A stretch of DNA of 64,000 nt from G963664935 sp963664935 (GTDB taxonomy: Bacteria > Pseudomonadota > Gammaproteobacteria > Methylococcales > G963664935), in NCBI GenBank assembly GCA_963664935.2, contig CAXXSE010000004.1, forward strand, positions 186,001 to 250,000, read 5' to 3'. The notes under the pieces are model-generated. The model worked only from the letters and a program-made list of their open reading frames with translations. It did no database searches and was not told the origin of the DNA. Positions 8,891 to 16,424 of the stretch are shown here, in pieces. The first letter of the stretch is position 1. The number at the start of each line of letters is the position of its first letter. A program made the translations under genes and the position numbers.

Positions 8891-8920
8891 CTATATATTG
8901 ATCGATCGATCAATATATAG
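8891..8920. promoter_or_regulatory. Perfect 30-bp palindrome, probable TetR operator
   Basis: The 30 bases are exactly self-complementary, with core TTGATCGATCGATCAA. There is no trailing T run, so a terminator is unlikely. The surrounding leader (GATATTTTTTT before, AGAAAAC after) aligns with the leader of the SDR gene at 11659, where the matching position 11623-11642 is an imperfect version of the same palindrome. It lies 12 nt after the TetR stop and 11 nt before the SDR stump. Confidence 0.65.
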
Positions 8921-8931
8921 AAGAAAACAAA

Positions 8932-8982
8932 GTGAGAAAGTTAAACGACAAATTCGCACCTTGCAGGAGGATTAGATCATGA
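8932..8982 (+). pseudogene. Short-chain dehydrogenase 5' stump
   Basis: A GTG-initiated frame VRKLNDKFAP aligns with the start of the SDR at 11659 (MSKLNNKVAV), and the 50 bases upstream align too. After nine codons it runs into the ribosome-binding site of the micropeptide at 8979. The rest of the dehydrogenase has been deleted. Confidence 0.6.
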
Positions 8983-9098
8983 ACAATTTAAAAGACGTAT
9001 TTCGAATTGGACTCATCGTATTAGTAATCAGCTTTTTTCTGATTCCATTACGCATCCAACACTCCCGACATCATTTACACGCCATTAAAAACGTATGA
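8979..9098 (+). CDS. 39-aa single-pass membrane peptide, copy 2
   Basis: The 39-codon frame MNNLKDVFRIGLIVLVISFF.. ends in a His/Arg-rich tail (HSRHHLHAIKNV). It is the paralogue of 668-787: same length, same GCAGGAGGATTAGATC-type leader, about 22 identical positions. One membrane helix spans about residues 10-24. Here the AhpD-like gene that should follow has been reduced to a scar (9112-9215), yet this frame is intact, as is the acidic peptide after the scar. That implies selection on the peptide itself or very recent loss of the enzyme. No family is recognised. Confidence 0.75.
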   Translation: MNNLKDVFRIGLIVLVISFFLIPLRIQHSRHHLHAIKNV

Positions 9099-9111
9099 GG
9101 ACAAAACGATG

Positions 9112-9215
9112 ATGCTCTTGACCGTCCCTAGCCAATATGCCGTGTCTGGGAAACCGATACGCCCATTGACAGCACATTGATCGCCAATGGTTGGCCAATA
9201 GCATCGCATCACTAA
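9112..9215 (+). pseudogene. AhpD-like gene scar, 454 bp deleted internally
   Basis: The first about 50 bases align with the 5' end of the AhpD-like gene at 97-654 (ACCGTCC-TAGCCAA shared) and the last about 55 with its 3' end (GTTGGCCAA-GCATCG, then ACTAAC including the stop). The intact copy has 558 bp, this one 104 bp, so a single internal deletion removed the catalytic core. The junction lies near 9157-9165, where both sides share a CGATAC-like microhomology. Nothing functional remains; a 22-residue frame is left. Confidence 0.75.
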
Positions 9216-9252
9216 CGATAGAGTTTCTAACCCTATAACGAATGAGGTCACT

Positions 9253-9423
9253 ATGAACATTATTCAATTCAATAGCCCGAACGAACAGTTGGAACCGGAA
9301 GAATTGGAATCGTGGGAGCCAAAGGATTTCGATGATGTACTGCAGGGCTTTGCGGCATCAGAACTGGAAAATGAACTCACCTGGAACAACGGTCTCGGAT
9401 GGCACGTGGGTTTGTTCCACTGA
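9253..9423 (+). CDS. 56-aa acidic peptide with Gly/Trp/His-rich tail
   Basis: A complete frame of 56 aa preceded by GAGGTC. Residues 10-50 are strongly acidic (PEELESWEPKDFDDVLQG, ELENEL) and the C-terminus reads TWNNGLGWHVGLFH. The partial frame at 1-61 is its paralogue, in the same position after the AhpD-like gene. An acidic leader followed by a short Gly/Trp/Asn/His tail is reminiscent of a ribosomally made precursor peptide or a metal-binding protein, but no modifying enzyme is recognisable nearby, so this is only a suggestion. It is followed 21 nt later by another small gene (9445-9648). No family is recognised. Confidence 0.7.
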   Translation: MNIIQFNSPNEQLEPEELESWEPKDFDDVLQGFAASELENELTWNNGLGWHVGLFH

Positions 9424-9444
9424 ACAACGACAGGAGACACCCTT

Positions 9445-9648
9445 ATGATTCATCGAATAGGCCATTATATTGGACAACAGTTGTGGAGTTTCTTTCTGTG
9501 GGGTTATGGATGGAAGCGGGACAGATACTTACGTCTGGGCAAGTCCGTGATTCGGTGGCAGGACCCCCTATCGATGTTGTGGTACTCGGAAAACACAGCG
9601 CTGAAGCTTTTGAAAGTTCAAATCATCGACCAGATAATCCAAAAGTAG
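9445..9648 (+). CDS. Small aromatic-rich protein, unknown
   Basis: A 67-aa product preceded by a good CAGGAGACA ribosome-binding site nine bases before the ATG. It is rich in Trp, Tyr and basic residues (QQLWSFFLWGYGWKRDRYLRL near the N-terminus; IRWQDPLSMLWYSEN in the middle) with a possible short hydrophobic helix at about residues 12-20. It directly follows the 56-aa acidic peptide with 21-nt spacing, so it is likely part of the same transcript; whether the left copy of the micro-operon has it lies outside the window. Its charge is opposite to that of the acidic peptide, which would fit interaction, but that is speculation. Not recognised. Confidence 0.55.
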   Translation: MIHRIGHYIGQQLWSFFLWGYGWKRDRYLRLGKSVIRWQDPLSMLWYSENTALKLLKVQIIDQIIQK

Positions 9649-9766
9649 GTACTTAGTGTATCCCGTTAATGTGAGAGGAAAAATCCAGGCGTGTTCAAGA
9701 GACCGTTTTCGTGTCTCGAAGCCAAGATCATTTCCCGCTACTAATTTATTTATAGGTTGTTTACTC

Positions 9767-9898
9767 ATGAGAGCCATTTTAAACACGCAAGAATTGGTTG
9801 ATTCGTGGATCACGATTTGGCGTTTTCTGCAAACACTGGATGCAATCGATCAGGACTTCTACCAAGGTCTTGACGATCGGACATTCCGAGCCAAATAG
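9767..9898 (+). CDS. Small 43-aa protein, unknown
   Basis: The frame MRAILNTQELVDSWITIWRF continues with an acidic helix LDAIDQDFYQGLDDRTF and a basic end. A longer form starting with GTG at 9656 is open in the same frame, but its extra N-terminus is low-complexity Arg/Ser and looks non-coding. A weak AGGTTG precedes the ATG by ten bases. It is the last small frame after the micro-operon copy 2. Translation is uncertain and no family is recognised. Confidence 0.4.
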   Translation: MRAILNTQELVDSWITIWRFLQTLDAIDQDFYQGLDDRTFRAK

Positions 9899-10186
9899 CC
9901 AGGGTCAGGTAAAACTGTGGGAAGTCCACAAGCCAGCCATTTTAGTTCTGGCAATCTGATGCGGGCATAGCCAACAAGGCATGGGCATCGCCCCCGAACA
10001 AATGGGCCATCCCCTGTTGGAGAGGTGATGTAATTTTTTGCTGCAAAAGTTTAGTGATTGCTCAACTAATAGATATCAATTGCGTAATTTCTTGAGCTTG
10101 TGCAGTGAAATCAAAGTCGGAATGTGCAGTTGATCAAATAAAAAACATTTCCGGCATTTCGTTTTATGTAATATGAGGAATCAAAA

Positions 10187-10765
10187 ATGAGCAGAAAAAC
10201 CGTAGATTTTTATTTTACCTACCTGAGTCCCTATGCTTTTCTGGCTAACTCACGCATAAAAAAAGCAGTGGAACCTCTCGATGTGACCCTTCAATATCAA
10301 CCGATTGCCCACACGGGCAGTAGCGATGGACCTGTATTTAGCGAAGCCCGATATGAGCATCTTGTCGAAGAGGATGTGCCGCGCTTTGCCAAACAATATG
10401 GATTGGACTTTATACCCAAACCACCCCTAACAGAGAGTTATACGGTCAGCATGGGATTTTTATTTGCTGAGGATAAAGGGGTTGGTGAGGAATTTAACTC
10501 CTTGGTTTTTAAAAGCCGATGGAGCCAGGGTCAGGATATTAGTCAGTTCGATGTTCTCGCCGATATAGCCGAACAAGTGGGATTTGATCGAAATAAATTC
10601 TTTGCGGCTATTAGCGATCCTCAATACAAAGAGCGCCTCCTGAAAATCAGGCAACAGGCTGGGGAGGCCGGTGTATTTGGCGCCCCTACTTTTATCTATG
10701 AAGGCAAAAGGTTTTGGGGCAATGATCGAATTGAATCACTGATTCAGGAAATTACCGGAGACTGA
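10187..10765 (+). CDS. DsbA-family / 2-hydroxychromene-2-carboxylate isomerase-like
   Basis: A 192-aa protein with the thioredoxin-like DsbA/GST-kappa fold. The N-terminus VDFYFTYLSPYAFLA carries the Ser-Pro-Tyr-x-Phe signature of HCCA isomerases at the position of the DsbA CxxC. GVFGAPTFIYEGKRFWGNDRI near residue 160 is the conserved cis-Pro and substrate loop. Family members act on glutathione-dependent isomerisation of aromatic degradation intermediates; the substrate here is not known. It is followed one base later by an SDR gene, so the two are translationally linked. The region is rich in glutathione-type enzymes (glutaredoxin, GSTs), fitting detoxification or aromatic metabolism. Confidence 0.85.
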   Translation: MSRKTVDFYFTYLSPYAFLANSRIKKAVEPLDVTLQYQPIAHTGSSDGPVFSEARYEHLVEEDVPRFAKQYGLDFIPKPPLTESYTVSMGFLFAEDKGVGEEFNSLVFKSRWSQGQDISQFDVLADIAEQVGFDRNKFFAAISDPQYKERLLKIRQQAGEAGVFGAPTFIYEGKRFWGNDRIESLIQEITGD

Positions 10766-10766
10766 C

Positions 10767-11505
10767 ATGAAAAAACCAATCTGCTTAATCACTGGGGTCG
10801 GCGGCGGCACCGGCGCCTCACTTGCCCGACGTTTCGCCTCGGGCGGCTACCAAGTGGCAATGTTGGCTCGGAACCGAGACCGATTGGTGGCATTAGAGAA
10901 CGAAATCGAGGGCGCTAAGGCTTTTAGTTGCGATATTTCCAACCTTGATGCGTTACAGGCAACCATCGAGTCGGTTCGATCGGAAATGGGCATACCCTCC
11001 GTCCTGGTACACAATGCAGTTTCGGCGACGTTCAAAACCTTTCTGGAAGCCGATCCGGATGACCTGGAACGAAATTTCCGGGTCAATACGACAGCACTGC
11101 TTTTCTTGGCCAGGGCTTTAGCACCGTCCATGGTTGAAGTGGGTAATGGAGCCATCATGGTGACCGGGAATACCTCAGCACTGCGGGGTATACCGACCTA
11201 TGCGGTATTCGCGTCCACCAAAGCGGCACAACGTATACTCGCACAATCTTTGGCCCGTGATTTAGGTCCAAAAGGCGTGCACATCGCCTATATCACAACT
11301 GATGCCGCGATCAATGCACCCTGGCTCGGTGACGATACCCAGAAACCGAGCTGGCTTAAACCCACCGCCGGATTGGAAAGACAAGCCGGAGGATTATTTC
11401 GCCAAACCGGAAGCCATTGCAGATGAGGTCTTCCATATTGCACACCAGGACCGCTCGACGTGGTCATTCGATCACATCATCCGTCCCTACGCGGAAAAAT
11501 GGTAA
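10767..11505 (+). pseudogene. Short-chain dehydrogenase, frameshifted near the C-terminus
   Basis: The frame from 10767 gives an NAD(P)-binding Rossmann start (ICLITGVGGGTGASLARRF), NAVSA and a YAVFASTKAA catalytic region (Tyr-x3-Lys replaced by Tyr...Ser-Thr-Lys), then derails after SWLKPTAG and stops at 11426. The missing end, PPPDWKDKPEDYFAKPEAIA through FDHIIRPYAEKW, is in the next frame to 11505. The shift lies in the AAACCCACCGCCGG stretch near 11360-11375 and equals one inserted base. It follows the DsbA-like gene by one base. Restored length is about 245 aa, normal for SDRs. The partner substrate is unknown. Confidence 0.75.
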
Positions 11506-11622
11506 GAAAGGCGATAAAGAGTTAATGAGTATAAGGACGGGGCAAGATACCTGGCGGTACCGTGAAATACGGCGAACGTGGTATTAGTGTCGCTGGAGAA
11601 AGCTGATATTTTTTTATTTAAC

Positions 11623-11642
11623 AATAGACCGATTGGTCAATG
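11623..11642. promoter_or_regulatory. Imperfect palindrome before SDR gene, probable TetR operator
   Basis: AATAGACCGATTGGTCAATG is an imperfect inverted repeat (GACC/GGTC core) at the same place relative to the SDR start as the perfect palindrome 8891-8920. The flanking leaders of the two sites align over about 80 bases, so they are a duplicated regulatory region. Confidence 0.5.
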
Positions 11643-11658
11643 TATAGGAGAAAACAGA

Positions 11659-12407
11659 ATGAGCAAATTAAACAACAAAGTTGCAGTCATCACCGGAGGA
11701 AACAGTGGCATCGGATTGGCCACTGCCCAGCGTTCATCGCAGACGGCGCTCAGGTGGTTATCACCGGCCGTAACCAGGAAGCATTGGATGCCGCCGTTGC
11801 CGAACTTGGTGACCAGGCTATGGGCATCCGCAGTGATGTTACAAACCTCGAAGATTTAGACCGTTTGTTCGCTCAGGTACAGAAGCAGTTCGGCCATGTT
11901 GATGTGCTCTTTGCCAACGCAGGTATCGCACCGCTTCTTCCGTGCGAGGCGGTGACGGAAGAACACTTCGACAGTCTGTTCAACACCAATGTTCGAGGCC
12001 TCTTCTTTACGGTCCAGAAGGCCCTGCCGCTTCTGTCGAAAGGCGCATCGGTCATTCTCAACGCCTCGGTCGTTGCTCAGTCCGGGCTACCAAACACAAG
12101 CATTTATTCAGCCACTAAAGCAGCGGTTCGTTCACTGGGACGTACGCTTGCGGCGGAACTCGCGCCTCGTGGTATCCGCGTCAACGTCGTCAGTCCGGGA
12201 CTCATCGACCCTCCGTTTTGGGGCAAAGTTGGTCTGAGCCAAGACGAGGTCGATGCGTTCGGACAACAGGTCATCCAACAGACTCCGCTCGGTCGCCCGG
12301 GTCGGCCCGAGGAAATCGCTGCGACCGCAGCGTTCCTTGCCTCCGACGATGCGAGCTATTTCACCGGCGCCGATCTCGTCGCTGATGGTGGAATGATCCA
12401 GGTTTAA
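11659..12407 (+). pseudogene. Short-chain dehydrogenase, frameshifted near the N-terminus
   Basis: The true start is MSKLNNKVAVITGGNSGIGLATAQ at 11659, preceded by ATAGGAGAAAACAGA. After about 24 codons the coding frame changes: FIADGAQVVITGRN and everything to DGGMIQV (12407) is read one base back, equal to a one-base deletion in CCCAGCGTTC near 11732. The remainder is a textbook classical SDR: NAG at about 90, catalytic SIYSATKAA (Tyr, Lys), SPGLIDPP and a C-terminal ADLVADGG. An alternative upstream start at 11640 gives a nonsense N-terminus lacking the glycine-rich nucleotide loop. It is followed by an NTF2-like gene 58 nt later. Confidence 0.75.
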
Positions 12408-12465
12408 TGCGAGAACTTCGAACCAAGAACACGGTGTAAAGGACTCTATGTGAGGAGTAAAGGCT

Positions 12466-12840
12466 ATGAATAACCCAGCTACAAACGTGAGCGAGTATAA
12501 CGCGATCGCTAAGGTCGTCCAGCAATACATCAAAGGCGCCAGGTCAGGCAAAGGCGACGACATGAAACCCGCCTTCCACAAGGACGCGACGGTCTTCGGT
12601 TATGTGGGTGACGACCTGTTCGCCGGCCCGATCCAACAGCTCTTTGTCTGGAATGATGAGAACGGTCCAGCGACTGAACTACAAGCATGGATCGCCAGCA
12701 TTGATCTCATTGATACGGTCGCGACCGTGCGGCTTGAACTCGACAACCGGACCGGTTACCGATTCACCGACTTGTTCACGCTGCTCAAAACTGATGGCGA
12801 GTGGAAGATCATGAATAAGGTCTTTCATCTGCATCACTGA
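12466..12840 (+). CDS. Putative lumazine-binding / NTF2-like protein
   Basis: A 124-aa protein of the SnoaL/NTF2-like superfamily, resembling the putative lumazine-binding group: YNAIAKVVQQYIKGARSGKGDDMKPAFH at the start, DATVFGYVGDDLFAGPIQQLF in the middle and WKIMNKVFHLH at the C-terminus. These small cavity proteins often sit beside SDR and AhpD-like genes. It lies between an SDR remnant and an AhpD-like gene split by an IS. Codon use is GC-rich, as in the SDR before it, suggesting that the two were acquired together. A specific function is not known. Confidence 0.8.
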   Translation: MNNPATNVSEYNAIAKVVQQYIKGARSGKGDDMKPAFHKDATVFGYVGDDLFAGPIQQLFVWNDENGPATELQAWIASIDLIDTVATVRLELDNRTGYRFTDLFTLLKTDGEWKIMNKVFHLHH

Positions 12841-13390
12841 CGAAGCAAGAAGAAAGGGAAGGCATTGCTATTGATGACCATCCTATCTTGATTCATTTAT
12901 TTATAACTATTAACGAGGAAATTACCGTGAAACGTATAAATCCAGTAACTAACCCGAAAGGAAAAGCCAAACAACTTTTAGACGCGGTTAAGCAGGCCAT
13001 GGGAGCGACACCCAATATCTTTACTACATTTGCTCATGCTCCCGCAGCTTTGGAAGCTTATCTTAATTTCAATACAGCACTGAGCACGGGAACATTGGAT
13101 GCAAAACTCAGAGAGACTCTAGCCGTTACCGTAGCCGGTTACAACGGTTGCAACTATTGTATTGCCGCCCATGTATTTTTAGGTGGAAAAGCTGGCATTG
13201 ATAAAGCTGAATTATTCGGCAACGTCAACGGACAATCTGGTCATAGTCAAGTACAAGTAGCCGTGGATTTTGCCAGAGCATTGATGGAAAAACGCGGTAA
13301 GGTCAGTGACGAAGACGTCAAGGCAGTCAGAGAAGCCGGATATAACAACGAACAAATCATTGAAATTTTGGCGCATGTTGCCCTTAACAC

Positions 13391-15189
13391 CTCGTCAGTC
13401 ACGAGTTCTATCCGATTTGACGTAACTATTCAGGCCCTGAATTCATTTTTTCGATGTGTCACCTCGACCAACGGAAGAAAGTCTTATCACCCATTGATAG
13501 CTCTGCGCTTTAAGATTGCCCACTGGTGTTCATAAAAGATGAGTAGTGTAGAAAATAGAAATCTATAATTACGACTAGACATTTGCTAAAAAAACACGGA
13601 TCCTTCTTTTCTTTGTAGAAGTACAGATGGAAGGAGGAGACCCCGTGCAACAGTATATTTCTCAGAGTTTAGAAAGCTTTCAAAGCGTTTTTTCCAGATC
13701 GAGTACTTGGTTGTTGTTCTGCGCCATTGTGATTGGATTTATGGGGGCAGGAGAAATGATCGGCGTGACGTCGTTGTGTCGTTTCTGGCTATTAGATGAA
13801 CTTGGTTATTACCGCTTGCTCCGTTTTTTTAGATCCAAAGCGTATGTCTATGGGGCGTTGCTCGATGCTTGGCAAGATTTTGTGAATCGCCAAGGAAAAT
13901 CCGTTGAAGTAGCTGGACGAGCGATACTTCTGGGTGACCATACCGCGGTGATCAAAGATGGACGCAAGATGCCCGGCGTGGTATCGATGCACGAGTCATC
14001 GGAGACGCAAACGAAACCCGGCTATTTTCGGGCCCAATGTTGGGGCAGCATTGGCATCTTGATCGGGTCGTTATCCGCTTGTTTTTGTTGTCCTTTGCAG
14101 CTTCAAATTCATCAGGTATGGGCTCATTTAGGGTTGAACGACGAGCGCGATAATCCATGTCGGATCAAGCTCACCGACCGCTTGGTGGCCATGGCGATTC
14201 ATTTTGCGGTGACGAATCACTGTCTGTGTTATTTGGTGTTGGATGCCTTTTTTTCAACCGGGGGCGTATTTCGAGCTTGCCACTATTATTCAATCCAGCA
14301 TCAGGCGCGGTGGGTTGAGGTGCTGGTCAAAGCCAAGAATAGCTATGTGGGTTATTTCCCCGCGCCACCGAAACCCGCCTCTCGACCCGGACCTCAGCCG
14401 CTCTATGGCGAGAAAGTGTGTTTAAGAGAATGCTTCGACCACCTTCATTTGTTTGAGACGGTGACCTGTCAAGTCTACGGTAAAACCGAATCCATCCGGG
14501 TTATGACGCTTACACTGTTATGGCGGCCCATCGCTGATCAGGTGTTATTTATTCTCGCCGTCACCTCAAAAGGCCCAATGGTTCTAATGAGTTCCGATTT
14601 AACGCTGTCAGCCATTGATGCCGTTGAACTGTATTGTGCTAGAACCCGCATTGAAATCATGTTCGCGATGTTAAAGCATGTGATCGGCGCCTTTAAATTT
14701 CGTTTTTGGACTAAAAAATTGCCAAAACATTCTAGACGCCCCTTTTCCAATCGTCTTCTCAAAGCCCCACAGCCCCAGGATATTCATACCGTTCAAGCGT
14801 GCTGGCGAGCCTATGAAATCTTCGTGCTCTGTGCCTCCATTGCCTTGGGGTTAATGCAATTGATTGCGCTCCAGTATCAAGATACGATTTGGTCTGAGCA
14901 CTCGCTTTATCTTCGCACTCAATCGCGTGATTTGCCATCGGAGAAAACCGTCAAGCAAATTTTAGCGCCATTGTTCCTCAAACAATTCTTTCGACTTGAG
15001 GAAAATGGCATGATTCAACAGATCCGTGCCCGCTTGATGGCTGTTTCCGATGAAATAGATGACGATTAAACTGAATGAGGCGTTCTATGCTCTAATTCTC
15101 TGCGATCTTCAAAATTTTTCATCAAACATACTACGATGGAGAGGGTAGTTTTGCCCCGCTTTTCTCGCTGTTAACTCACGACTGCCGAG
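13391..15189 (+). mobile_element. Insertion sequence, 1799 bp, copy 1
   Basis: Ends are CTCGTCAGTCACGAGTT and, inverted, CTCGGCAGTCGTGAGTT: 17-bp imperfect terminal repeats. A 7-bp target duplication TTAACAC flanks it. It carries one transposase (13645-15069). A second copy with very few differences (including one deleted G) starts at 62324. The near identity shows recent activity. The family resembles the IS4/IS701-type DDE superfamily; the exact group cannot be set without a database. Confidence 0.85.
13645..15069 (+). CDS. DDE transposase (IS4/IS701-like)
   Basis: The frame is open from ATG 13627, but AAGGAGGAGA at 13631-13640 sits four bases before GTG 13645, so the true start is probably the GTG, giving 474 aa. 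Candidate catalytic residues are Asp in LLGDHTAVIKDG (about 98), Asp in LVLDAFF (about 200) and Glu in RTRIEIMFAMLKH (about 330), the last being the typical Tyr/Arg-x-x-Glu-Phe-x-x-Leu-Lys helix of IS4-type enzymes. It catalyses cut-and-paste of the 1799-bp element. This copy is intact, while the copy at 62578 is frameshifted. Confidence 0.85.
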   Translation: MQQYISQSLESFQSVFSRSSTWLLFCAIVIGFMGAGEMIGVTSLCRFWLLDELGYYRLLRFFRSKAYVYGALLDAWQDFVNRQGKSVEVAGRAILLGDHTAVIKDGRKMPGVVSMHESSETQTKPGYFRAQCWGSIGILIGSLSACFCCPLQLQIHQVWAHLGLNDERDNPCRIKLTDRLVAMAIHFAVTNHCLCYLVLDAFFSTGGVFRACHYYSIQHQARWVEVLVKAKNSYVGYFPAPPKPASRPGPQPLYGEKVCLRECFDHLHLFETVTCQVYGKTESIRVMTLTLLWRPIADQVLFILAVTSKGPMVLMSSDLTLSAIDAVELYCARTRIEIMFAMLKHVIGAFKFRFWTKKLPKHSRRPFSNRLLKAPQPQDIHTVQACWRAYEIFVLCASIALGLMQLIALQYQDTIWSEHSLYLRTQSRDLPSEKTVKQILAPLFLKQFFRLEENGMIQQIRARLMAVSDEIDDD

Positions 15190-15334
15190 TTAACACCTTT
15201 AGCAACTACTTCAATGAAATGGCACTGACGGAAGTTGATTTTCCAGTTGTAAATATCAGCAGCGTTAAAACTGATTCGCAATCTAATCAAGCCGCTTAAA
15301 TTTTTTCGCTCATAAAGTACAGCAGTACAAGCTA

Positions 15335-15496
15335 ATGAAAAGGGTTCTTCTTGCCGTCCGACTCGTGCGGCTACTGATCAGATATTTACCTTACGTGCGA
15401 CGCTGGGTAGAGGTGAAGCAGGAACTGGCGGCAAGTATCGCAGAATACGTGTTGGTGAATAGCAATCGAAAATTAGCAATTCACCGACACACATAA
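15335..15496 (+). CDS. Small basic protein, doubtful
   Basis: A 53-aa frame starting MKRVLLAVRLVRLLIRYLPY, amphipathic and very basic, ending KLAIHRHT. It follows the 3' part of the split AhpD-like gene by 35 nt. No convincing ribosome-binding site is seen and no family is recognised. It could be a membrane-active micropeptide or noise. Confidence 0.3.
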   Translation: MKRVLLAVRLVRLLIRYLPYVRRWVEVKQELAASIAEYVLVNSNRKLAIHRHT

Positions 15497-15516
15497 AGAC
15501 TTAATTCAAAAGGAAC

Positions 15517-15584
15517 GGTAATTAGAAGATAAAGGTCGACGCATTTGATCTTGATGGATGGCTTCTTCTAATCACCCTTTTTTT
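15517..15584 (+). terminator. Hairpin with T run, possible terminator
   Basis: GGTAATTAGAAG pairs with CTTCTAATCACC (one mismatch) around a loop of about 36 bases and is followed by T7. It could end transcription from the AhpD-like gene. The long loop makes this tentative. Confidence 0.4.
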
Positions 15585-15632
15585 AAAAAAATAGCCATCT
15601 AGATAATTTAAATTAATCATTGGAGAACAACC

Positions 15633-16082
15633 ATGAACACACGTACAGTCAGTTTGTTATTTGGCGTTATATTTGTAGCCGTTGGGATTTTAGGATTTAC
15701 GCCGAACGGTTTGGTAAGCGAAGATGGCATCTTCGCGGTTAATGCCGTACATAACTTGGTTCATATCTTAACAGGCATGGTATTTTTAGTCGCTGTCGCT
15801 AAATATAAAGGTTATGAAGTCAGGGTTCTAAAAATAGTCGGTGCCACCTATCTTGTTGTCACTATTGCAGGATTTCTGACTTCAGGAAATATGTTGCTGG
15901 GTATTGTCCATATCAATGAAGCGGACCGTTGGTTACATCTTGGTTTGGCTGTCGCTATTCTAGGTGCTGGATTTCTCCCAGCCGACCTCAAGTCAGGATT
16001 AATGTCTAATACAATAGTGAATCCAGTCATAAACACGATGATAGAGCGAGTGAAGGTACTGCGCCGAAATTTTTCAGAATGA
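15633..16082 (+). CDS. DUF4383 membrane protein
   Basis: A 149-aa protein with four predicted membrane helices (about residues 4-24, 38-57, 66-84 and 100-118). The segment NAVHNLVHILTGMVFL with two His, and the later ADRWLHLGLAVAILGAGFLP, are the conserved blocks of DUF4383 proteins. The family has no known activity. GGAGAACAACC precedes the ATG. It stands alone between the split AhpD-like gene and a hydrolase remnant. Such genes are often found near stress-response and redox genes in proteobacteria. Confidence 0.8.
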   Translation: MNTRTVSLLFGVIFVAVGILGFTPNGLVSEDGIFAVNAVHNLVHILTGMVFLVAVAKYKGYEVRVLKIVGATYLVVTIAGFLTSGNMLLGIVHINEADRWLHLGLAVAILGAGFLPADLKSGLMSNTIVNPVINTMIERVKVLRRNFSE

Positions 16083-16259
16083 AAAACACATCGAAGGCTT
16101 TACCGAATTATCCGAACTACTCATCCCGATAAACGGGATTTAAAAGAGGTTGATTTCCATCTCCTGGATCCAGGGTACTTTTCTCTGGAAGAAGACAGTA
16201 ATGTGATTGCTGAACATACTAGACGCTCTCTTGGAGCGACAAAAATTGCCAGTAACTGA
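16083..16259 (+). pseudogene. Alpha/beta hydrolase C-terminal fragment
   Basis: In the frame ending TGA at 16257-16259 the translation contains DLKEVDFHLLDPGYFSLEED and IAEHTRRSLG. This matches the end of alpha/beta hydrolases, where the catalytic His sits in LDxGHFALEE; here that His is Tyr. No start or nucleophile region precedes it: the fragment begins just after the DUF4383 stop. It is a leftover of a deleted hydrolase. Confidence 0.55.
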
Positions 16260-16297
16260 GGATCAATGAGATATCGTTTCTCCTTTAATATGAAATA

Positions 16298-16334
16298 GGG
16301 CCGTCGAAAAAAATCATAGTTGGGTCGACGGCCC
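16298..16334. repeat. Inverted repeat, possible terminator for the minus-strand GST
   Basis: GGGCCGTCGA and TCGACGGCCC are perfect 10-bp arms around a 17-base loop that includes A7 on the plus strand. It lies 90 bases after the GST stop (minus strand). It could be a terminator or a repeat. Confidence 0.4.
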
Positions 16335-16424
16335 GATAAATAGTTTTCGTTCGTAAATGGTTCTAATCCCGAAAAGAGGTTCCAAGTCCAAAACAGCGTT
16401 GAACATTTGAAAAAAATTGGCAAA

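Larger units (their letters stand above)
12927..15299 (+). pseudogene. AhpD-like carboxymuconolactone decarboxylase split by an IS
   Basis: A GTG start at 12927 (GAGGAA ribosome-binding site at 12915) gives MKRINPVTNPKGKAKQLL and a CxxC core GYNGCNYCIAAH. The frame enters the IS after HVALNT (13390) and would end on IS-derived residues at 13535. Beyond the IS the gene resumes with TFSNYFNEMALTEVDFPVVN and stops at 15299. TTAACAC is duplicated at 13384-13390 and 15190-15196, so removing the IS and one copy restores an unbroken gene of about 190 aa. It is a different subgroup from the CHYC protein at 97-654. The insertion is probably recent, since both halves are clean. Confidence 0.85.

Noticed and set aside
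8891..8920. Perfect palindrome as transcription terminator
   Set aside because: AT-rich, no T run after it, and the matching site at 11623 lies in a gene leader; an operator fits better.
9899..10186. Degraded oxidoreductase coding sequence between the small frames and the DsbA-like gene
   Set aside because: A GHSQQGMGIAPEQ stretch hints at a flavin-enzyme tail, but stops lie on both sides and the match is too short to name.
12132..12581. 149-aa minus-strand frame over the SDR gene
   Set aside because: Shadow of the SDR and NTF2-like genes in another frame; no motifs and no ribosome-binding site.
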